Notes: generated from the letters alone by a model not told the origin. Counted from the first letter of the stretch, positions 26,762 to 35,641 are shown. The stretch: 64,000 nucleotides of DNA from Benzoatithermus sp963720725 (GCA_963720725.1 CAVRGN010000013.1:434001-498000), one strand, 5' to 3'. Numbers and translations are program-made.

Positions 26762-27139
26762 ATGGAGATCAACCTGCCCGAGGTGGTGGCCGAGGTGGAG
26801 GCGGCATTCCGGCGCTACGAGCAGGCCCTGGTCGGCAACGACGTCGCGGTGCTGCAGGAGCTGTTCTGGCGCAGCCCGCACACGGTCCGCTACGGCATCG
26901 CCGAGAACCTGGTCGGCTGGGACGCGATCACCTCGTTCCGCCAGGCCCGAGCCCCGGTCGATCTCGAACGCGAGCTGACCCAGACGGTGATCACGACCTT
27001 CGGCCGCGACTTCGCTACCGCCAGCACCGAATTCCGCCGCGAGGAGTTGGGGCGGCGCGGGCGGCAGAGCCAGACCTGGGTTCGCCTGCCCGAGGGTTGG
27101 CGCGTGGTCGCCGCGCATGTCAGCTTGCTGCCGGGCTGA
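26762..27139 (+). CDS. atzH: AtzH-like protein (DUF3225, NTF2 fold)
   Basis: The 125-residue protein (MEINLPEVVAEVEAAFRRYEQALVGNDVAVLQELFW) matches AtzH/DUF3225, small NTF2-fold proteins encoded beside atzE. They are implicated in handling the dicarboxyurea intermediate before AtzF. ATG 26762 starts at the conserved N-terminus; a GTG at 26753 overlapping the atzE stop would add three residues. Last gene of the atz operon, followed by a hairpin. Confidence 0.83.
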   Translation: MEINLPEVVAEVEAAFRRYEQALVGNDVAVLQELFWRSPHTVRYGIAENLVGWDAITSFRQARAPVDLERELTQTVITTFGRDFATASTEFRREELGRRGRQSQTWVRLPEGWRVVAAHVSLLPG

Positions 27140-27162
27140 GGCGGCGGCGCGAAGCCGCCGCC
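27140..27162. terminator. Bidirectional terminator hairpin
   Basis: A perfect 9-base-pair stem (GGCGGCGGC/GCCGCCGCC) with a 5-base loop lies in the 29-base gap between convergent atzH and the oxidoreductase large subunit. There is no T-run, as is common in GC-rich genomes. Confidence 0.6.
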
Positions 27163-27168
27163 GGCCCG

Positions 27169-29373
27169 TCACACGGACTTCAGCAAGGTCGCATCGATCG
27201 GCAGCTTGCGCAGGCGCTTGCCCGTGGCGGCGAAGACGGCGTTGACCACTGCGGGGGCGATGGTCGCGGTGCCGGGCTCACCGATGCCGCCGGGCTCGTC
27301 CTGGCTGGCCACGATGTGGACCTCGATCCTGGGGGCCTCCTCGATCCGCATGATCTGATAGGTGTCGAAATTGCCCTGCTCGACTCGGCCGTCCTTCAGG
27401 GTGATCTCCCCATAGAGCGCGGCGGTCAGGCCATACATGATGCCGCCCTCCATCTGGGCGGTGATCGTGTCCGGATTGACCGCCGTGCCGCAGTCGACCG
27501 CACAGACCACACGCTCGACGCGCACGTTGCCGTCCTCGGCCACGGCGACTTCCGCCACATGGGCGACATAGGTGCCGAAGCCGAAGATGACCGACACGCC
27601 GCGGCCCTTTCCCGCCGGCAGCGGCTGGCCCCATCCGGCCCGTGCGGCGGCGAGATCGAGCACGGCCAGCGCACGGGGCGCCTTGGTCAGCAGCGCGCGG
27701 CGATACTCGACCGGGTCCTTGCCGGCGGCGGCCGCCAGCTCGTCGACGAAGCCCTCGACCACGAACGCGTTGTGCGTGATGCCGACGCCGCGCCACCAGC
27801 CGGTGAGCAGCCCGACCGGTGGCTCCGCCCGCACCCAGTCGACGCTCAGATTGGCAAAGTCGTATGGGCCGGCCGCACCATCCACGGCGTCGAAGTCGAG
27901 ATCGTCCTTGAAGTATTCCGGCACCCAGCGCGCGACGATCGAAGAGCCGACCACGCGGTGCTCGAAGCTCACCGGGTTGCCAGCAGCATCGAGACCGGCG
28001 GTGAAGCGGTCGAGATAGATCGGCCGGTAGATGTCGTGCTGGATGTCCTCCTCGCGGGTCCAGACGACCTTGACGGGGCCGTCGACCTGACGGGCGATGC
28101 GCGCCGCCTGGGTCACGTAGTCGACCTCGAGCCGCCGGCCGAAGCCGCCACCGAGGAACTGGTTGTGCACCACCACCTGCTCGAGCGGCAGGCCGGTGAC
28201 CTCGGCCACGGTCGCCCTGGCCCGGCTCAGCACCTGCGATCCGGTCCACACCTCGCAGCTGTCCGGCCGGACGTGCACGGTGCAGTTCTGCGGCTCCATG
28301 GTGGCGTGCGCGAGCAGGGGCATGTGGTAGACGGCCTCGATCGTCCTCGCCGCACTCTTCGCCGCCGCCGCGACGTCGCCCTGCTGCTTCGCCACCACGC
28401 CTTGCCGATGGGCGGCCTGCTCGAGCTGCGCCACGAGATCGGCCGTCGACAGCTTGGCGTTTGGGCCTTCGTCCCAGCTGATGTCCAGCGCCTCGAGACC
28501 TTTCTTGGCCGCACCCATATGGTCGGCGACCACGGCCACCGCATCGTCGAGCCGCACGACCTGCCTGACGCCTTTCACGGCCAGGGCCGCGGTGTCGTCC
28601 ACCGAGGCCAGCCTGCCCCCGAACACCGGGCAGGCGGCGACGGTCGCGATCTTCATGCCCGGCACCTTGACGTCGATGCCGTAGATCGCCTCGCCATTAA
28701 CCTTGGCGGCGCTGTCGACGCGCTTGGCCGGCGTCCCGATGAGCTTGAACTGACCGGGCGACTTGAGCGGCACCTGCTGCGGGAGCGGCATCGCGGCGGC
28801 TCGATCGACCAGCTCGCCATAGGCCAGACGTCGATCCGTTGCAGCATGGATGACGCTGCCGTTGGCGGTGTCGCAGGCCCCGGGCTCGACCTGCCACTGC
28901 TCCGCGGCGGCGCCGATCAGCATGGCGCGGGCGGCGGCACCGGCTTCGCGCAGCGGCGTGAAGAAGGCGCGGACCGAGGTCGAGCCGCCGGTGACCTGAA
29001 AGCCAATGAGCGGATTGCCGTAGAGCTTGTCGTCGGGCGGTGCATGCTCGACCTTCACCTGCGCCAGTTCGACGTCAAGCTCCTCGGCGACCAGCATCGC
29101 CTGGGCCGTGTAGATGCCCTGACCCATCTCGACCTGGGGCATAGTCACGGTGACCACGCCGTCCCGTCCGATCTTGACGAACGCGTTCGGTGCGAAGTCG
29201 CCTTCCTCGGCATTCGCCGTCCGAGACGCAGGCGGCGGCAGCATGAGTGTGAGGAGCAGCCCGCCGCCCGCCGCGCTGCCGCTGCGCAGGAGACTGCGCC
29301 GGGAGATGCCTGTGGAGGCCCGATCGGCGGGCGCGTGTGCCGACGAGATCGATGCCAGTCGGTCACCGAGCAT
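27169..29373 (-). CDS. Molybdenum hydroxylase large subunit (IorB/isoquinoline 1-oxidoreductase type, exported)
   Basis: This 734-residue member of the xanthine oxidase family binds the molybdenum cofactor. A twin-arginine-type signal (ISRRSLLRSGSAAGGGLLL, about residues 24-42) suggests periplasmic location, as in IorB-like enzymes. Family features include the PQVEMGQGIYTAQAMLVAEEL segment, the cofactor motif FLGGGFGRRLEVDY and the C-terminal GIGEPGTATIAPAVVNA. It ends 2 bases from the iron-sulfur subunit. Such enzymes oxidise N-heterocycles or aldehydes; the substrate here is unknown. Its place between two halves of a biuret pathway suggests, but does not prove, an N-rich ring substrate. Confidence 0.88.
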   Translation of the reverse strand: MLGDRLASISSAHAPADRASTGISRRSLLRSGSAAGGGLLLTLMLPPPASRTANAEEGDFAPNAFVKIGRDGVVTVTMPQVEMGQGIYTAQAMLVAEELDVELAQVKVEHAPPDDKLYGNPLIGFQVTGGSTSVRAFFTPLREAGAAARAMLIGAAAEQWQVEPGACDTANGSVIHAATDRRLAYGELVDRAAAMPLPQQVPLKSPGQFKLIGTPAKRVDSAAKVNGEAIYGIDVKVPGMKIATVAACPVFGGRLASVDDTAALAVKGVRQVVRLDDAVAVVADHMGAAKKGLEALDISWDEGPNAKLSTADLVAQLEQAAHRQGVVAKQQGDVAAAAKSAARTIEAVYHMPLLAHATMEPQNCTVHVRPDSCEVWTGSQVLSRARATVAEVTGLPLEQVVVHNQFLGGGFGRRLEVDYVTQAARIARQVDGPVKVVWTREEDIQHDIYRPIYLDRFTAGLDAAGNPVSFEHRVVGSSIVARWVPEYFKDDLDFDAVDGAAGPYDFANLSVDWVRAEPPVGLLTGWWRGVGITHNAFVVEGFVDELAAAAGKDPVEYRRALLTKAPRALAVLDLAAARAGWGQPLPAGKGRGVSVIFGFGTYVAHVAEVAVAEDGNVRVERVVCAVDCGTAVNPDTITAQMEGGIMYGLTAALYGEITLKDGRVEQGNFDTYQIMRIEEAPRIEVHIVASQDEPGGIGEPGTATIAPAVVNAVFAATGKRLRKLPIDATLLKSV

Positions 29374-29375
29374 GG

Positions 29376-29858
29376 TCAGCCTCCCTGGACGGTCGGGGCT
29401 GCGCCGGCGTGCGCAGCTCGCTTGATGGCATCGCGGATGCGGACATAGGTGCCGCAGCGACAGATGTTGCCGGACATCGCCGCATCGATGTCCTCGTCGG
29501 TGGGCTCGGCGGTCTCGGCGATGAGGGCGGCCGCGGACATGATCTGCCCGGACTGGCAGTAGCCGCACTGGACGACCTCGAGGTCGAGCCAAGCCTGCTG
29601 GATCATTTGGCCAGCGGGCGTGTTCCCGATCGCCTCGATCGTGGTGATCGCCGATTCGCCGACGCTGTCGATCGTCGTGATGCAGGAGCGGACCGGCTGG
29701 CCGTCGACATGAACGGTGCAGGCGCCGCACAGGGCCATGCCGCAGCCGAATTTTGTGCCGGTCATCCCGAGCACGTCGCGCAGAACCCACAAGAGCGGCG
29801 TGTCCGCGTCCACGTCGACCGTGTGCTCGCTGCCATTGACCTTGATCGCGTAAGCCAT
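29376..29858 (-). CDS. Molybdenum hydroxylase [2Fe-2S] small subunit (IorA type)
   Basis: The 160-residue protein has both iron-sulfur clusters: a plant-ferredoxin type (GTKFGCGMALCGACTVHVDG with a later RSC) and a helical one (CGYCQSGQ and GNICRCG). It passes electrons from the molybdenum subunit encoded next. It has no signal peptide, as usual for partners carried out by the Tat-bearing subunit. It is transcribed divergently from the BMP importer operon. Confidence 0.93.
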   Translation of the reverse strand: MAYAIKVNGSEHTVDVDADTPLLWVLRDVLGMTGTKFGCGMALCGACTVHVDGQPVRSCITTIDSVGESAITTIEAIGNTPAGQMIQQAWLDLEVVQCGYCQSGQIMSAAALIAETAEPTDEDIDAAMSGNICRCGTYVRIRDAIKRAAHAGAAPTVQGG

Positions 29859-30069
29859 CGGCGGATCCCCTGCCCATGCGAGATCTGGTTACGGCCCGGT
29901 TCGGCGCCTCAAGTTCGGGCCCGGCGAGTTCGACGAGCGAGGCCACCGGGACCGAATGGCTCGATGAGCCTCGACGGCAGCCTGTCCGACCCGCCGGCCG
30001 CAGTCTTTCGGAATGCCACGCGGACGACGGCCAGAACGCTACCATGCCTTCTCGGCGCTCGCGCCCTCT

Positions 30070-30098
30070 TTGACAGCGCGCCAGCATCAAAGTAATTG
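30070..30098 (+). promoter_or_regulatory. Candidate sigma-70 promoter overlapped by the palindrome
   Basis: TTGACA (30070-30075) is followed after 17 bases by TAATTG (30093-30098), a moderate -10. The palindrome at 30095-30106 overlaps this -10, the usual layout for a repressor. Confidence 0.45.
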
Positions 30099-30106
30099 CA
30101 TGCAAT
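30095..30106. promoter_or_regulatory. Palindromic operator shared with the atz cluster (site 2)
   Basis: ATTGCATGCAAT is a perfect 12-base palindrome identical to the core at 25081-25094. It lies in the divergent control region, 155 bases before the importer gene. Confidence 0.7.
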
Positions 30107-30176
30107 CGTGGCGGATGCTGCCCGTTCGTTGGGCAGAAGCTGCGCAGCAGTGTCACCATTGTCAGGTTTGCGCTAT

Positions 30177-30191
30177 TGGCACGGCTGTTGC
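30177..30191 (+). promoter_or_regulatory. Sigma-54 (RpoN) -24/-12 promoter of the importer operon
   Basis: TGGCACGGCTGTTGC followed by T matches the RpoN consensus TGGCACG-N4-TTGCW exactly. It predicts a start near 30202, 48 bases before the ATG. It is the second such promoter in the window, and both lie beside the same palindrome. Confidence 0.8.
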
Positions 30192-30249
30192 TCCGGCTGC
30201 CCTAGAGGCATTCCCGGCCCATGGGTCCGGGCAGCGAGGGAATCACCGC

Positions 30250-31368
30250 ATGACGATGCTCGATCGCCGCCGGCTGCTGCTGTCGTCCGCCGCGGGTCTT
30301 GCCGCCGCCTCCGCGCCCGGGCTGCTGGTGCCGCGCCGTGCCGCGGCCGCCGATCTGGTGGTGGGCTTCATCTATGTCGGGCCGAAGGACGACTACGGCT
30401 ACAACCAGGCGCATGCCGAGGGTGCGGCCGCGCTCAAGTCCATGTCCGGCGTGACGATCATCGAGGAGGAGAACGTCCCCGAGACAGTCGACGTCCAGAA
30501 GACCATGGAGAGCATGATCAACCTGGACGGCGCCAGCCTGATCTTCCCGACCTCCTTCGGCTACTACGACCCGCACATGCTCAAGATGTGCGAAAAATAT
30601 CCCGACGTGCAGTTCCGTCATTGCGGCGGGATGTGGGATGCGTCGAAGCATCCGGCCAATGCCGGATCGTACTTCGGCTATATCGGAATGGGCCAGTACC
30701 TGAACGGCATCGTCGCCGGCCACACGTCGAAAACCAAGAAATTGGGCTTCATCGCCGCCAAGCCGATCCCGCAGGTGCTGGTGAACATCAACAGCTTCAC
30801 CACCGGCGCTCGACTGGTCGACCCCACCATCACCACCCAGGTGATCTTCACCGGCGACTGGTCGTTGCCGGTCAAGGAGGCGGAGGCCACCAACAGCCTG
30901 GTCGACCAGGGTGTGGACGTCATCACCTGTCACGTCGACAGCCCGAAGGTCGTGATCGAGACCGCCGAGCGGCGCGGCATCTACAGCTGCGGCTACCACG
31001 CCGACCAGTCGGCCCTGGCGCCCAACGGCTACCTCACGGGCGCGGAGTGGAATTGGGCCACGGTCTACAAGATGTTCGCCGAGAAGGCACTGGCCGGTGA
31101 GCCCTTGCCGAACTTCGTCCGCGGCGGCCTCGCCGAAGGCTTCGTCAAGACCAGCCCCTACGGGCCGGCCGTGGGCGACGCCGCGAAGGCGCAGGCCGAT
31201 GCGGTCAAGGCCGACATGATGAAGGGCGGCTTCGTCGTCTTCAAGGGACCGCTCAACGACAACCAGGGCAAACAGGTCGTGGCGGCGGGCCAGAACTTCG
31301 GCGAGACTGCGACCGAGCTCGAGGCGACGGCCTACCTGATCGAAGGCGTGATCGGCTCGACCTCCTGA
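30250..31368 (+). CDS. BMP-family ABC transporter substrate-binding protein
   Basis: The 372-residue periplasmic binding protein belongs to the BMP/PnrA group that binds nucleosides and related N-rich compounds. A Tat-like signal (MTMLDRRRLLLSSAAGLAAA) precedes DLVVGFIYVGPKDDYGYNQAHAEG. The mature fold shows typical BMP patterns (FPTSFGYYDPHMLKMCEKYPD, NAGSYFGYIGMGQYLNGIVAG). It starts an operon of binding protein, two permeases, biuH, ATPase and a second amidohydrolase. The enzyme genes suggest the substrate is biuret, triuret or a similar ureide. Confidence 0.92.
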   Translation: MTMLDRRRLLLSSAAGLAAASAPGLLVPRRAAAADLVVGFIYVGPKDDYGYNQAHAEGAAALKSMSGVTIIEEENVPETVDVQKTMESMINLDGASLIFPTSFGYYDPHMLKMCEKYPDVQFRHCGGMWDASKHPANAGSYFGYIGMGQYLNGIVAGHTSKTKKLGFIAAKPIPQVLVNINSFTTGARLVDPTITTQVIFTGDWSLPVKEAEATNSLVDQGVDVITCHVDSPKVVIETAERRGIYSCGYHADQSALAPNGYLTGAEWNWATVYKMFAEKALAGEPLPNFVRGGLAEGFVKTSPYGPAVGDAAKAQADAVKADMMKGGFVVFKGPLNDNQGKQVVAAGQNFGETATELEATAYLIEGVIGSTS

Positions 31369-31384
31369 GCTGGAGGACCGGCCG

Positions 31385-32497
31385 GTGAGCGTCGCCCTGG
31401 ACCGAGCCCTGGAACCGTCGGTGCCCACCATGCGGGCGGATCTCGAGGTCCGCCTGCGCCAGGCGGCCGAGGGCGTCGCGATCCCCCTCCTGGCGCTCCT
31501 CCTGTCGGCCGCGATCTTCTCGCTGTTCCTGCTCGTGCAGGGCTATTCGCCGCTGCAGTTCTTCACCCTGATGTGGACCGGCGGCTTCGGATCGTCCTTT
31601 TCGCTGCAGAACTCACTGCAGCGCGCGACGCCGCTGCTCCTGACCGCCTTGTGCGTCGCCATCCCGGCCCGGCTGGGCCTGGTGGTCATCGGTGGCGAGG
31701 GTGCGCTGGTCCTGGGCGGCCTGATGGCGGCCGCGGTCGCCGTGCCGATGCTGGGCCTGCCGGTACCCATAGTCTGGATCGCCATGGGCCTCGCCGGTGC
31801 CCTGGGTGGTGCGATCTGCATCGGCCTGGTCGGCGCCTTGCGCCACTATCGCGGCGTCAACGAGACCATCTCCAGCCTGCTGGTCGCCTACATCGCCATC
31901 GCCATCATGAACCAGCTGGTCGAAGGCCCCTTGCGCGACCCGGCCAGCCTCAACAAGCCCTCCACCCTGCCGATCGGCGACGCCTACATGCTGCCGGCGA
32001 TGCCGGGCCTCGACGTGCACTGGGGCCTGGCCGTCGGGGTGGTCGCCTGCATCGGCGCCTGGCTGCTGATGGGCCGCACCACCTACGGCTTCGCCGCCCG
32101 GATCACCGGCGGCAACCCGCGTGCCGCCATGCTGCAGGGCCTGCCGGTCGGCAAGCTGATGATCTCGGCCTGCGCGCTCGCCGGTGCCTGCGCCGGGCTC
32201 GCCGGGATGATCGAGGTCGCCGCCGTCAACGGCAGCGCCAACGCGTCCCTGGTCGCGGGCTACGGCTACACCGGCATCCTCGTGGCCTTCCTCGCCCGCC
32301 ACAGCCCGCTGGCGATCATGCCGGTGGCCTTCGTCTTCGGCGGCATCGTCGCCAGCGGCGGCCTGATCCAGCGGCGCATGGGCCTGCCCGACGCCACCAT
32401 CCTCGTGCTCCAGGGAATCGTGTTCGTCACCATCCTGGTGAGCGAGACCCTCTACGGTCGCTTCAAGATCTTCCAGCCCAAGGGCCCGGCCACATGA
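31385..32497 (+). CDS. ABC transporter permease (nucleoside/BMP type)
   Basis: The 370-residue membrane protein starts at GTG and has about ten membrane segments, with the BPD_transp_2 features RLGLVVIGGEGALVLGGL and FAARITGGNPRAAMLQG. It pairs with the next permease, overlapping it by four bases (ATGA). It forms the channel of the BMP-type importer. Confidence 0.92.
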   Translation: MSVALDRALEPSVPTMRADLEVRLRQAAEGVAIPLLALLLSAAIFSLFLLVQGYSPLQFFTLMWTGGFGSSFSLQNSLQRATPLLLTALCVAIPARLGLVVIGGEGALVLGGLMAAAVAVPMLGLPVPIVWIAMGLAGALGGAICIGLVGALRHYRGVNETISSLLVAYIAIAIMNQLVEGPLRDPASLNKPSTLPIGDAYMLPAMPGLDVHWGLAVGVVACIGAWLLMGRTTYGFAARITGGNPRAAMLQGLPVGKLMISACALAGACAGLAGMIEVAAVNGSANASLVAGYGYTGILVAFLARHSPLAIMPVAFVFGGIVASGGLIQRRMGLPDATILVLQGIVFVTILVSETLYGRFKIFQPKGPAT

Positions 32498-33420
32498 ACG
32501 AGACCGATCTGGGCTTGTGGACCGTCGTCCTCGCCGTCGTCGCCGGTGCGATCCGCGTCGGCACGCCCTTCCTGTTCGTCAGCCTCGGCGAGTGCCTGAC
32601 CGAGAAGAGCGGGCGCATCAACCTCGGCCTCGAGGGCACCCTCGTCCTGGGTGCCATGGTCGGCTACGGCGGCTCCTACCTTTCGGGCTCGCCCTGGCTG
32701 GGCGTGCTCGCCGCCGGCATCACCGGCTCGGTATTCGGCCTCCTGCACGGCTGGATCTGCAAGTTCCCGCGCGTCAACGACGTCGCGATCGGCATCGCCA
32801 TGATGCTGCTGGGCATGGGCCTCGCCTTCTACTTCGGCAAGCCGTTCATCCAGCCCTCTGCACCCATGCTGCCCTCGATCCCGCTCGGTTTCTGGTCGGA
32901 CGTGCCGCAGATCCGCTCGGCACTCAGCATCAACGCGCTCTTCCTGGTCGGCGTGGTCATCGCCTTCGCGATGTGGTGGGCGTTCGCCAACACCAAGATC
33001 GGCCTGGTCATCCGCATGACCGGCAATTCGGCCGACGCCGCGCGCGCCATGGGCTACTCGGTCGACACCATCCGCCTGCTCGCCACCGCCTTCGGCGGCT
33101 TCCTCGCCGGCATCGGCGGCGCCTACCTCTCGCTCTACTACCCCGGCAGCTGGAACGAGCGCATCTCCTCCGGCCAGGGCCTGATGGCCGTGGCGCTGGT
33201 GATCTTCGCCCGCTGGAACCCCCTCTACTGCTTCCTGGCCGCGCTCCTGTTCGGCGGTGCCGGTGCCCTCGGCCCCGCCCTCCAGGCGGTCGGCGTCACC
33301 CAGGGCTACTACCTCTTCTACGCCGCCCCCTACGTCCTCACGCTCGTCATCATGGTCCTGACCTCCTCCGCCAGCGGCCAGCTCAAGGGTGCCCCGGGCG
33401 AGCTGAGCATCACCAAATGA
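32494..33420 (+). CDS. ABC transporter permease (nucleoside/BMP type)
   Basis: The 308-residue second permease has the family segment CLTEKSGRINLGLEGTLVLGAMVGY and IRMTGNSADAARAMGY, the loop that contacts the ATPase. It overlaps both neighbours by four bases, so the importer and the following biuret hydrolase are translated together. Confidence 0.93.
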   Translation: MNETDLGLWTVVLAVVAGAIRVGTPFLFVSLGECLTEKSGRINLGLEGTLVLGAMVGYGGSYLSGSPWLGVLAAGITGSVFGLLHGWICKFPRVNDVAIGIAMMLLGMGLAFYFGKPFIQPSAPMLPSIPLGFWSDVPQIRSALSINALFLVGVVIAFAMWWAFANTKIGLVIRMTGNSADAARAMGYSVDTIRLLATAFGGFLAGIGGAYLSLYYPGSWNERISSGQGLMAVALVIFARWNPLYCFLAALLFGGAGALGPALQAVGVTQGYYLFYAAPYVLTLVIMVLTSSASGQLKGAPGELSITK

Positions 33421-34106
33421 CCGCGGCGGAGCATTACGTCGCCGCCGAGCCCTACCGCTGGCCGTGGAACGGCGACCTGCGGCCTGCCAACACGGCACTC
33501 ATCGTCATCGACATGCAGACCGACTTCTGCGGCGCGGGCGGCTATGTCGACAAGATGGGCTACGACCTGTCGCTGACCCGCGCCCCGATCGAACCCATCA
33601 AGGCCGTGCTCGCCGCCATGCGGGAGCGTGGCTACCACATCCTCCACACCCGCGAGGGCCACCGCCCCGACCTCGCCGACCTGCCGCCCAACAAGCGCTG
33701 GCGCTCGCGCCAGATCGGCGCCGGCATCGGCGACCCCGGGCCTTGCGGCCGCATCCTGGTCCGTGGCGAGCAGGGGTGGGAGATCATCCCCGAACTGGCG
33801 CCGCTGCCGGGCGAGCCCGTCATCGACAAGCCCGGCAAGGGCTCGTTCTGCGCGACCGACCTGGAGCTGATCATGCGCCAGCGCGCGATCGACAATTTGA
33901 TCCTGACCGGAATCACCACCGACGTGTGCGTTCACACCACCATGCGCGAGGCGAACGACCGCGGCTTCGAGTGCCTGATCCTGGCCGACTGCTGCGGGGC
34001 CACCGACCGCGGCAACCACGAGGCGGCGATCAAGATGGTGACCATGCAGGGCGGCGTGTTCGGTGCCGTGTCGGACTCGCGCAGCCTGATCGAGGCCCTG
34101 CCGTGA
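33417..34106 (+). CDS. biuH: Biuret amidohydrolase
   Basis: BiuH hydrolyses biuret to allophanate and ammonia. The 229-residue cysteine hydrolase of the isochorismatase fold has the triad Asp32 (VIDMQTDFC), Lys138 (DKPGKGSF) and Cys171 (TTDVCVHTTMREANDRG). The spacing is the same as the Asp36/Lys142/Cys175 triad I recall for Rhizobium leguminosarum BiuH, and the protein matches that enzyme closely along its length, including HTREGHRPDLADLP and GDPGPCGRIL. It sits inside the ABC importer operon, between permease and ATPase genes, overlapping both. Its product feeds AtzF, encoded at 23.2 kb. Confidence 0.9.
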   Translation: MTAAEHYVAAEPYRWPWNGDLRPANTALIVIDMQTDFCGAGGYVDKMGYDLSLTRAPIEPIKAVLAAMRERGYHILHTREGHRPDLADLPPNKRWRSRQIGAGIGDPGPCGRILVRGEQGWEIIPELAPLPGEPVIDKPGKGSFCATDLELIMRQRAIDNLILTGITTDVCVHTTMREANDRGFECLILADCCGATDRGNHEAAIKMVTMQGGVFGAVSDSRSLIEALP

Positions 34107-35641
34107 GCGCCGCCCGCCCGCTGCCGGCGCCGGCTGCCCTCGGCCTCTCGGCCAAGGGCCTGACCAAGCGCTTCGGCTCGTTCGCCGCGTTGGAGAACGT
34201 CTCCCTGGACGTCACCCCCGGCAGCATCCACGCGCTCCTGGGCGAGAACGGGGCCGGCAAGTCGACCTTGGTCAAGTGCATCATGGGCTACTACGCCGCC
34301 GACGCCGGTGAGGTTCGGGTGGACGGCGCGCCGGTGACCATCGCGAACCCCAAGGACGCCCACCGGCTCGGCCTCGGCATGGTCTATCAGCACTTCACCC
34401 TGGTGCCGTCGATGACGGTCGCCGAGAACCTGGTCATGTCCCGGCTGGTCGTGCCGGCGGTGATCGACTGGCGCAAGGAGCGCGCCGCGCTCGACGCGTT
34501 CATGGCGCGCATGCCGTTCAAGGTTCCGCTGGGCGCACGGATCGAGGAGCTGTCCGCCGGCGAGCGGCAGAAGACCGAGATCCTGAAGCAGCTCTGGCTG
34601 GAGCGGAAGTTCCTGATCCTGGACGAGCCGACCTCGGTGCTGACGCCCGACGAGGCCGACGAGATGCTGGGCCTGCTGCGCGGCATGGCCCAGGCCGGGC
34701 TGCTCACCATCCTGATGATCACCCACAAGTTCCGCGAGGTGATGGGCTACACCGACGCCGTCACCGTCCTGCGCAAGGGCAGGCTGGCGGGCTCGGGCCT
34801 CGTGGCCGAACTCGATCGCGCGCAGATGGCCGCCATGATGATCGGGAAGAGCGAGCTGCCCCAGACCGCCAAGCGCGAGGGTGTCGCCGACATCAAGCCG
34901 GTTCTGGTGCTCAAGGACGTCACCGCCGAGCATCCCCGTTTCGCCGACGGCATCGCGATCCACCGGCTGGACGTTCATGCCCGCGAGATCGTCGGGGTCG
35001 CCGGCATCTCGGGCAACGGGCAGAAGGAGCTGGTCGAGGTGCTGGCGGGCCAGCGGCCGGCCACCGGCGGCGAGATCCTGGTCGAGGGCGAGGCCTACGA
35101 TCGCACCCGCGCCTCGGCCCAGCGGCTGGGCGTCTACTGCCTGCCCGAGGAGCCCCTGCGCAACGCCTGCGTGCCGCGCATGTCGGTGGCCGAGAACCTG
35201 GACTTCCGCCGGTTCGACCGCCGCTCGAACGGCAGGCTCAGCCTGTGGCTCGACTTTCGCGACATGGCCCGCAACGCCCGCGCCCAGATCGCCCGCTACG
35301 GGATCAAGACGGCAAGCAAGGACTCGCCGATCGCCAGCCTGTCCGGCGGCAACGTCCAGCGCTCGGTGCTGGCGCGCGAGCTGTCGGGGGCACCGGCACT
35401 GCTGATCGTCGCCAATCCCTGCTTCGGCCTCGACTTCCAGGCCGTGGCCGACATCCGCTCGCAGATCGTCGAGGCCAGGAACCGCGGTGCCGCCGTGCTG
35501 CTGATCTCCGAGGACCTGGACGAGATCCTGGAACTGTCCGACCGGGTGCTGGTGATGAGCGACGGCCGGATCGTCTACGAGACCCCCGTCGAGGGGGCCG
35601 ACCCGCATCTGCTGGGCTCGCACATGGCCGGCCACCACTGA
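34103..35641 (+). CDS. ABC transporter ATP-binding protein, double-cassette (nucleoside/BMP type)
   Basis: The 512-residue ATPase has two cassettes. The first is canonical: Walker A GENGAGKST, signature LSAGERQKTEILKQL, Walker B LILDEPTSVLTPDE. The second (from about residue 265) has a degenerate Walker A region (VAGISGNGQKEL) and LSGGNVQRSVLARELSG, as usual for RbsA/BMP-type ATPases. It starts at GTG overlapping biuH and ends one base into the next gene's ATG. Confidence 0.92.
   Translation: MSAARPLPAPAALGLSAKGLTKRFGSFAALENVSLDVTPGSIHALLGENGAGKSTLVKCIMGYYAADAGEVRVDGAPVTIANPKDAHRLGLGMVYQHFTLVPSMTVAENLVMSRLVVPAVIDWRKERAALDAFMARMPFKVPLGARIEELSAGERQKTEILKQLWLERKFLILDEPTSVLTPDEADEMLGLLRGMAQAGLLTILMITHKFREVMGYTDAVTVLRKGRLAGSGLVAELDRAQMAAMMIGKSELPQTAKREGVADIKPVLVLKDVTAEHPRFADGIAIHRLDVHAREIVGVAGISGNGQKELVEVLAGQRPATGGEILVEGEAYDRTRASAQRLGVYCLPEEPLRNACVPRMSVAENLDFRRFDRRSNGRLSLWLDFRDMARNARAQIARYGIKTASKDSPIASLSGGNVQRSVLARELSGAPALLIVANPCFGLDFQAVADIRSQIVEARNRGAAVLLISEDLDEILELSDRVLVMSDGRIVYETPVEGADPHLLGSHMAGHH

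Larger units (their letters stand above)
29859..30249. other. Divergent control region
   Basis: These 391 bases separate the oxidoreductase (minus) from the importer operon (plus). They hold no convincing gene but contain a sigma-70-like pair, the palindrome and the sigma-54 promoter listed separately. No good promoter towards the oxidoreductase was found. Confidence 0.7.

Noticed and set aside
26731..29448. Long plus-strand open frame opposite the molybdenum hydroxylase
   Set aside because: Antisense shadow of a gene with clear cofactor motifs.
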